A stretch of DNA of 64,000 nucleotides from CAWDVB01 sp963824105 (GTDB lineage: Bacteria > Actinomycetota > Actinomycetes > Propionibacteriales > Nocardioidaceae). The first letter of the stretch is position 1. Every line of letters starts with the position of its first letter. The translations under genes were made by a program, and so were the position numbers. The stretch covers positions 62,001-126,000 of the forward strand of contig CAWGNN010000008.1 in NCBI GenBank assembly GCA_963824105.1. The letters run 5' to 3'. Of this stretch, positions 63,365 through 64,000 are shown in pieces. The notes beneath the pieces were generated by a model, which did no database searches, was not told where the DNA came from, and saw nothing but the letters and a program-made list of their open reading frames with translations.

Positions 63365-64000
63365 GCACGTCGGCGGACGGCCTGGTCGACCAGGTCCGCG
63401 CGCAGCTCGCGCGAACGGGGGAGGGGTTGTCCGCGTCCGCCGTCGCTCGCATTCTGCGCAGCGAGTCGCGCCCCGTCGGCTCGGAGACGGTGCTCGCGGT
63501 CGTGGACCGGCTCGAGCGCGATGTGCACGGTGCCGGGCGACTCGAGCCGCTCCTGCGCCTGCCGGGGGTGACCGACGTGCTGGTCAACGGTGCTGGTGCG
63601 GTGTATCTCGACCGCGGCGACGGACTGGAGCTCACCGAGATCAGGTTCGACGACGACGGGGAGGTCAGGAGGCTCGCCCAACGACTGGCCGCCTCGGGGG
63701 GTCGCCGACTCGACGACGCTTGCCCCTACGTCGACGTACGCCTGCCGGACGGCACTCGCTTCCACGCGCTCCTCGCCCCGTTGGCCCGCCCTGGCACGGC
63801 TCTCTCGCTCCGCGTCCCGCGCAGGGTCGCCTTCTCCCTCGACGAACTTCACGAGCGCGGCGCCGTCAATGACGACGGGCGAAGCATCCTCGCGGCAGTG
63901 GTGCGCAGCAGGGTCGCCTTCCTGGTCTCGGGCGGCACCGGATCGGGGAAAACCACACTGCTCAACGCTCTTCTGTCGCTGGTCGACCCGCGGGAGCGGA
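63361..64000 (+). CDS. tadA: TadA/CpaF-family secretion ATPase, N-terminal part (cut by window end)
   Basis: 213 codons visible, ATG overlapping the ssd stop. The N-terminal helical domain (VRAQLARTGEGLSASAVARI) is followed by PLLRLPGVTDVLVNGAGAVYLDRG, the RFHALLAPLARPGTALSLRV strands and the Walker A motif SGGTGSGKTTLLNALL near residues 193-208. It drives assembly of Flp/Tad pili or a related secretion system. The remaining catalytic parts and the tad genes would lie to the right of the window. Confidence 0.93.
   Translation, partial: MSTSADGLVDQVRAQLARTGEGLSASAVARILRSESRPVGSETVLAVVDRLERDVHGAGRLEPLLRLPGVTDVLVNGAGAVYLDRGDGLELTEIRFDDDGEVRRLAQRLAASGGRRLDDACPYVDVRLPDGTRFHALLAPLARPGTALSLRVPRRVAFSLDELHERGAVNDDGRSILAAVVRSRVAFLVSGGTGSGKTTLLNALLSLVDPRER

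Overview
This is a high-GC actinobacterial chromosome segment. GTG starts are frequent, genes are often coupled by ATGA or GTGA overlaps, and WhiB, PASTA-PBP, Ssd/Tad and VirR-type genes are present. The gene families suggest Propionibacteriales (Nocardioides-like), but that placement is inference. From about 31.7 to 64 kb the gene order follows the Mycobacterium tuberculosis Rv3683-to-Rv3659c block: metallophosphoesterase, ponA2, whiB4, two ArsA-like ATPases, the Rv3678A-like small protein, RidA, MBL protein, crp, nth, TlpA-like, NUDIX, marP, acs, Rv3662c-like, HAD hydrolase, ssd, tadA. I recalled these locus correspondences from memory and did not search for them.

Layout. 1-9.4 kb is an accessory catabolic cluster. 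On + it has the tail of a sugar-type ABC ATPase, an NTF2-like protein, an unrecognised protein made of two tandem copies of one domain, a DUF35 protein, an acyl-CoA ligase, a thiolase-like protein and an FMN 2-hydroxyacid oxidase. Converging on it from the - strand are a ThDP enzyme and a ribose-type binding lipoprotein. The genes suggest import of a small hydroxylated compound, oxidation at a 2-hydroxy group, CoA activation and C-C cleavage. 9.2-9.4 kb holds an IS3-family transposase relic. 9.6-12.7 kb carries an enoyl-CoA hydratase and a YjjI/YjjW glycyl-radical enzyme-activase pair. 12.8-20.4 kb holds a pirin, an aminotransferase, a CPA1 antiporter, a VirR-like pair and several proteins of unknown function.

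20.8-27 kb is a conserved core: tRNA-Ser(GGA), SRP RNA, dnaX, ybaB, recR, a DUF5063 protein, ask and asd. 27-29.9 kb encodes an ABC-2 exporter and a small helix-turn-helix-like protein. 30.27-31.56 kb is a complete IS481-type insertion flanked by a 15-bp direct repeat that overlaps the 3' end of tRNA-Pro(CGG). A second IS-end-like sequence lies just outside the insertion and suggests repeated hits at the same site.

31.7-52.4 kb is the mycobacterial-type block. It covers cell-wall synthesis (PonA2), redox or anaerobiosis regulators (WhiB4, Crp), MarP protease, DNA repair (Nth), NUDIX enzymes, transporters and an ABC-2 exporter. A two-subunit 3-oxoacid CoA-transferase and an alpha/beta hydrolase are inserted in it. 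52.5-59.2 kb is an acetate module: acs, a SatP-type channel, and a four-gene operon (LytS-type kinase, LytTR regulator, small membrane subunit, ActP-like symporter) that points to monocarboxylate-responsive control. 59.3-64 kb ends with a methyltransferase, an Rv3662c-like protein, a HAD hydrolase, and ssd and tadA, the start of a Flp/Tad pilus locus that is cut by the window edge. No CRISPR array, rRNA or prophage was seen.
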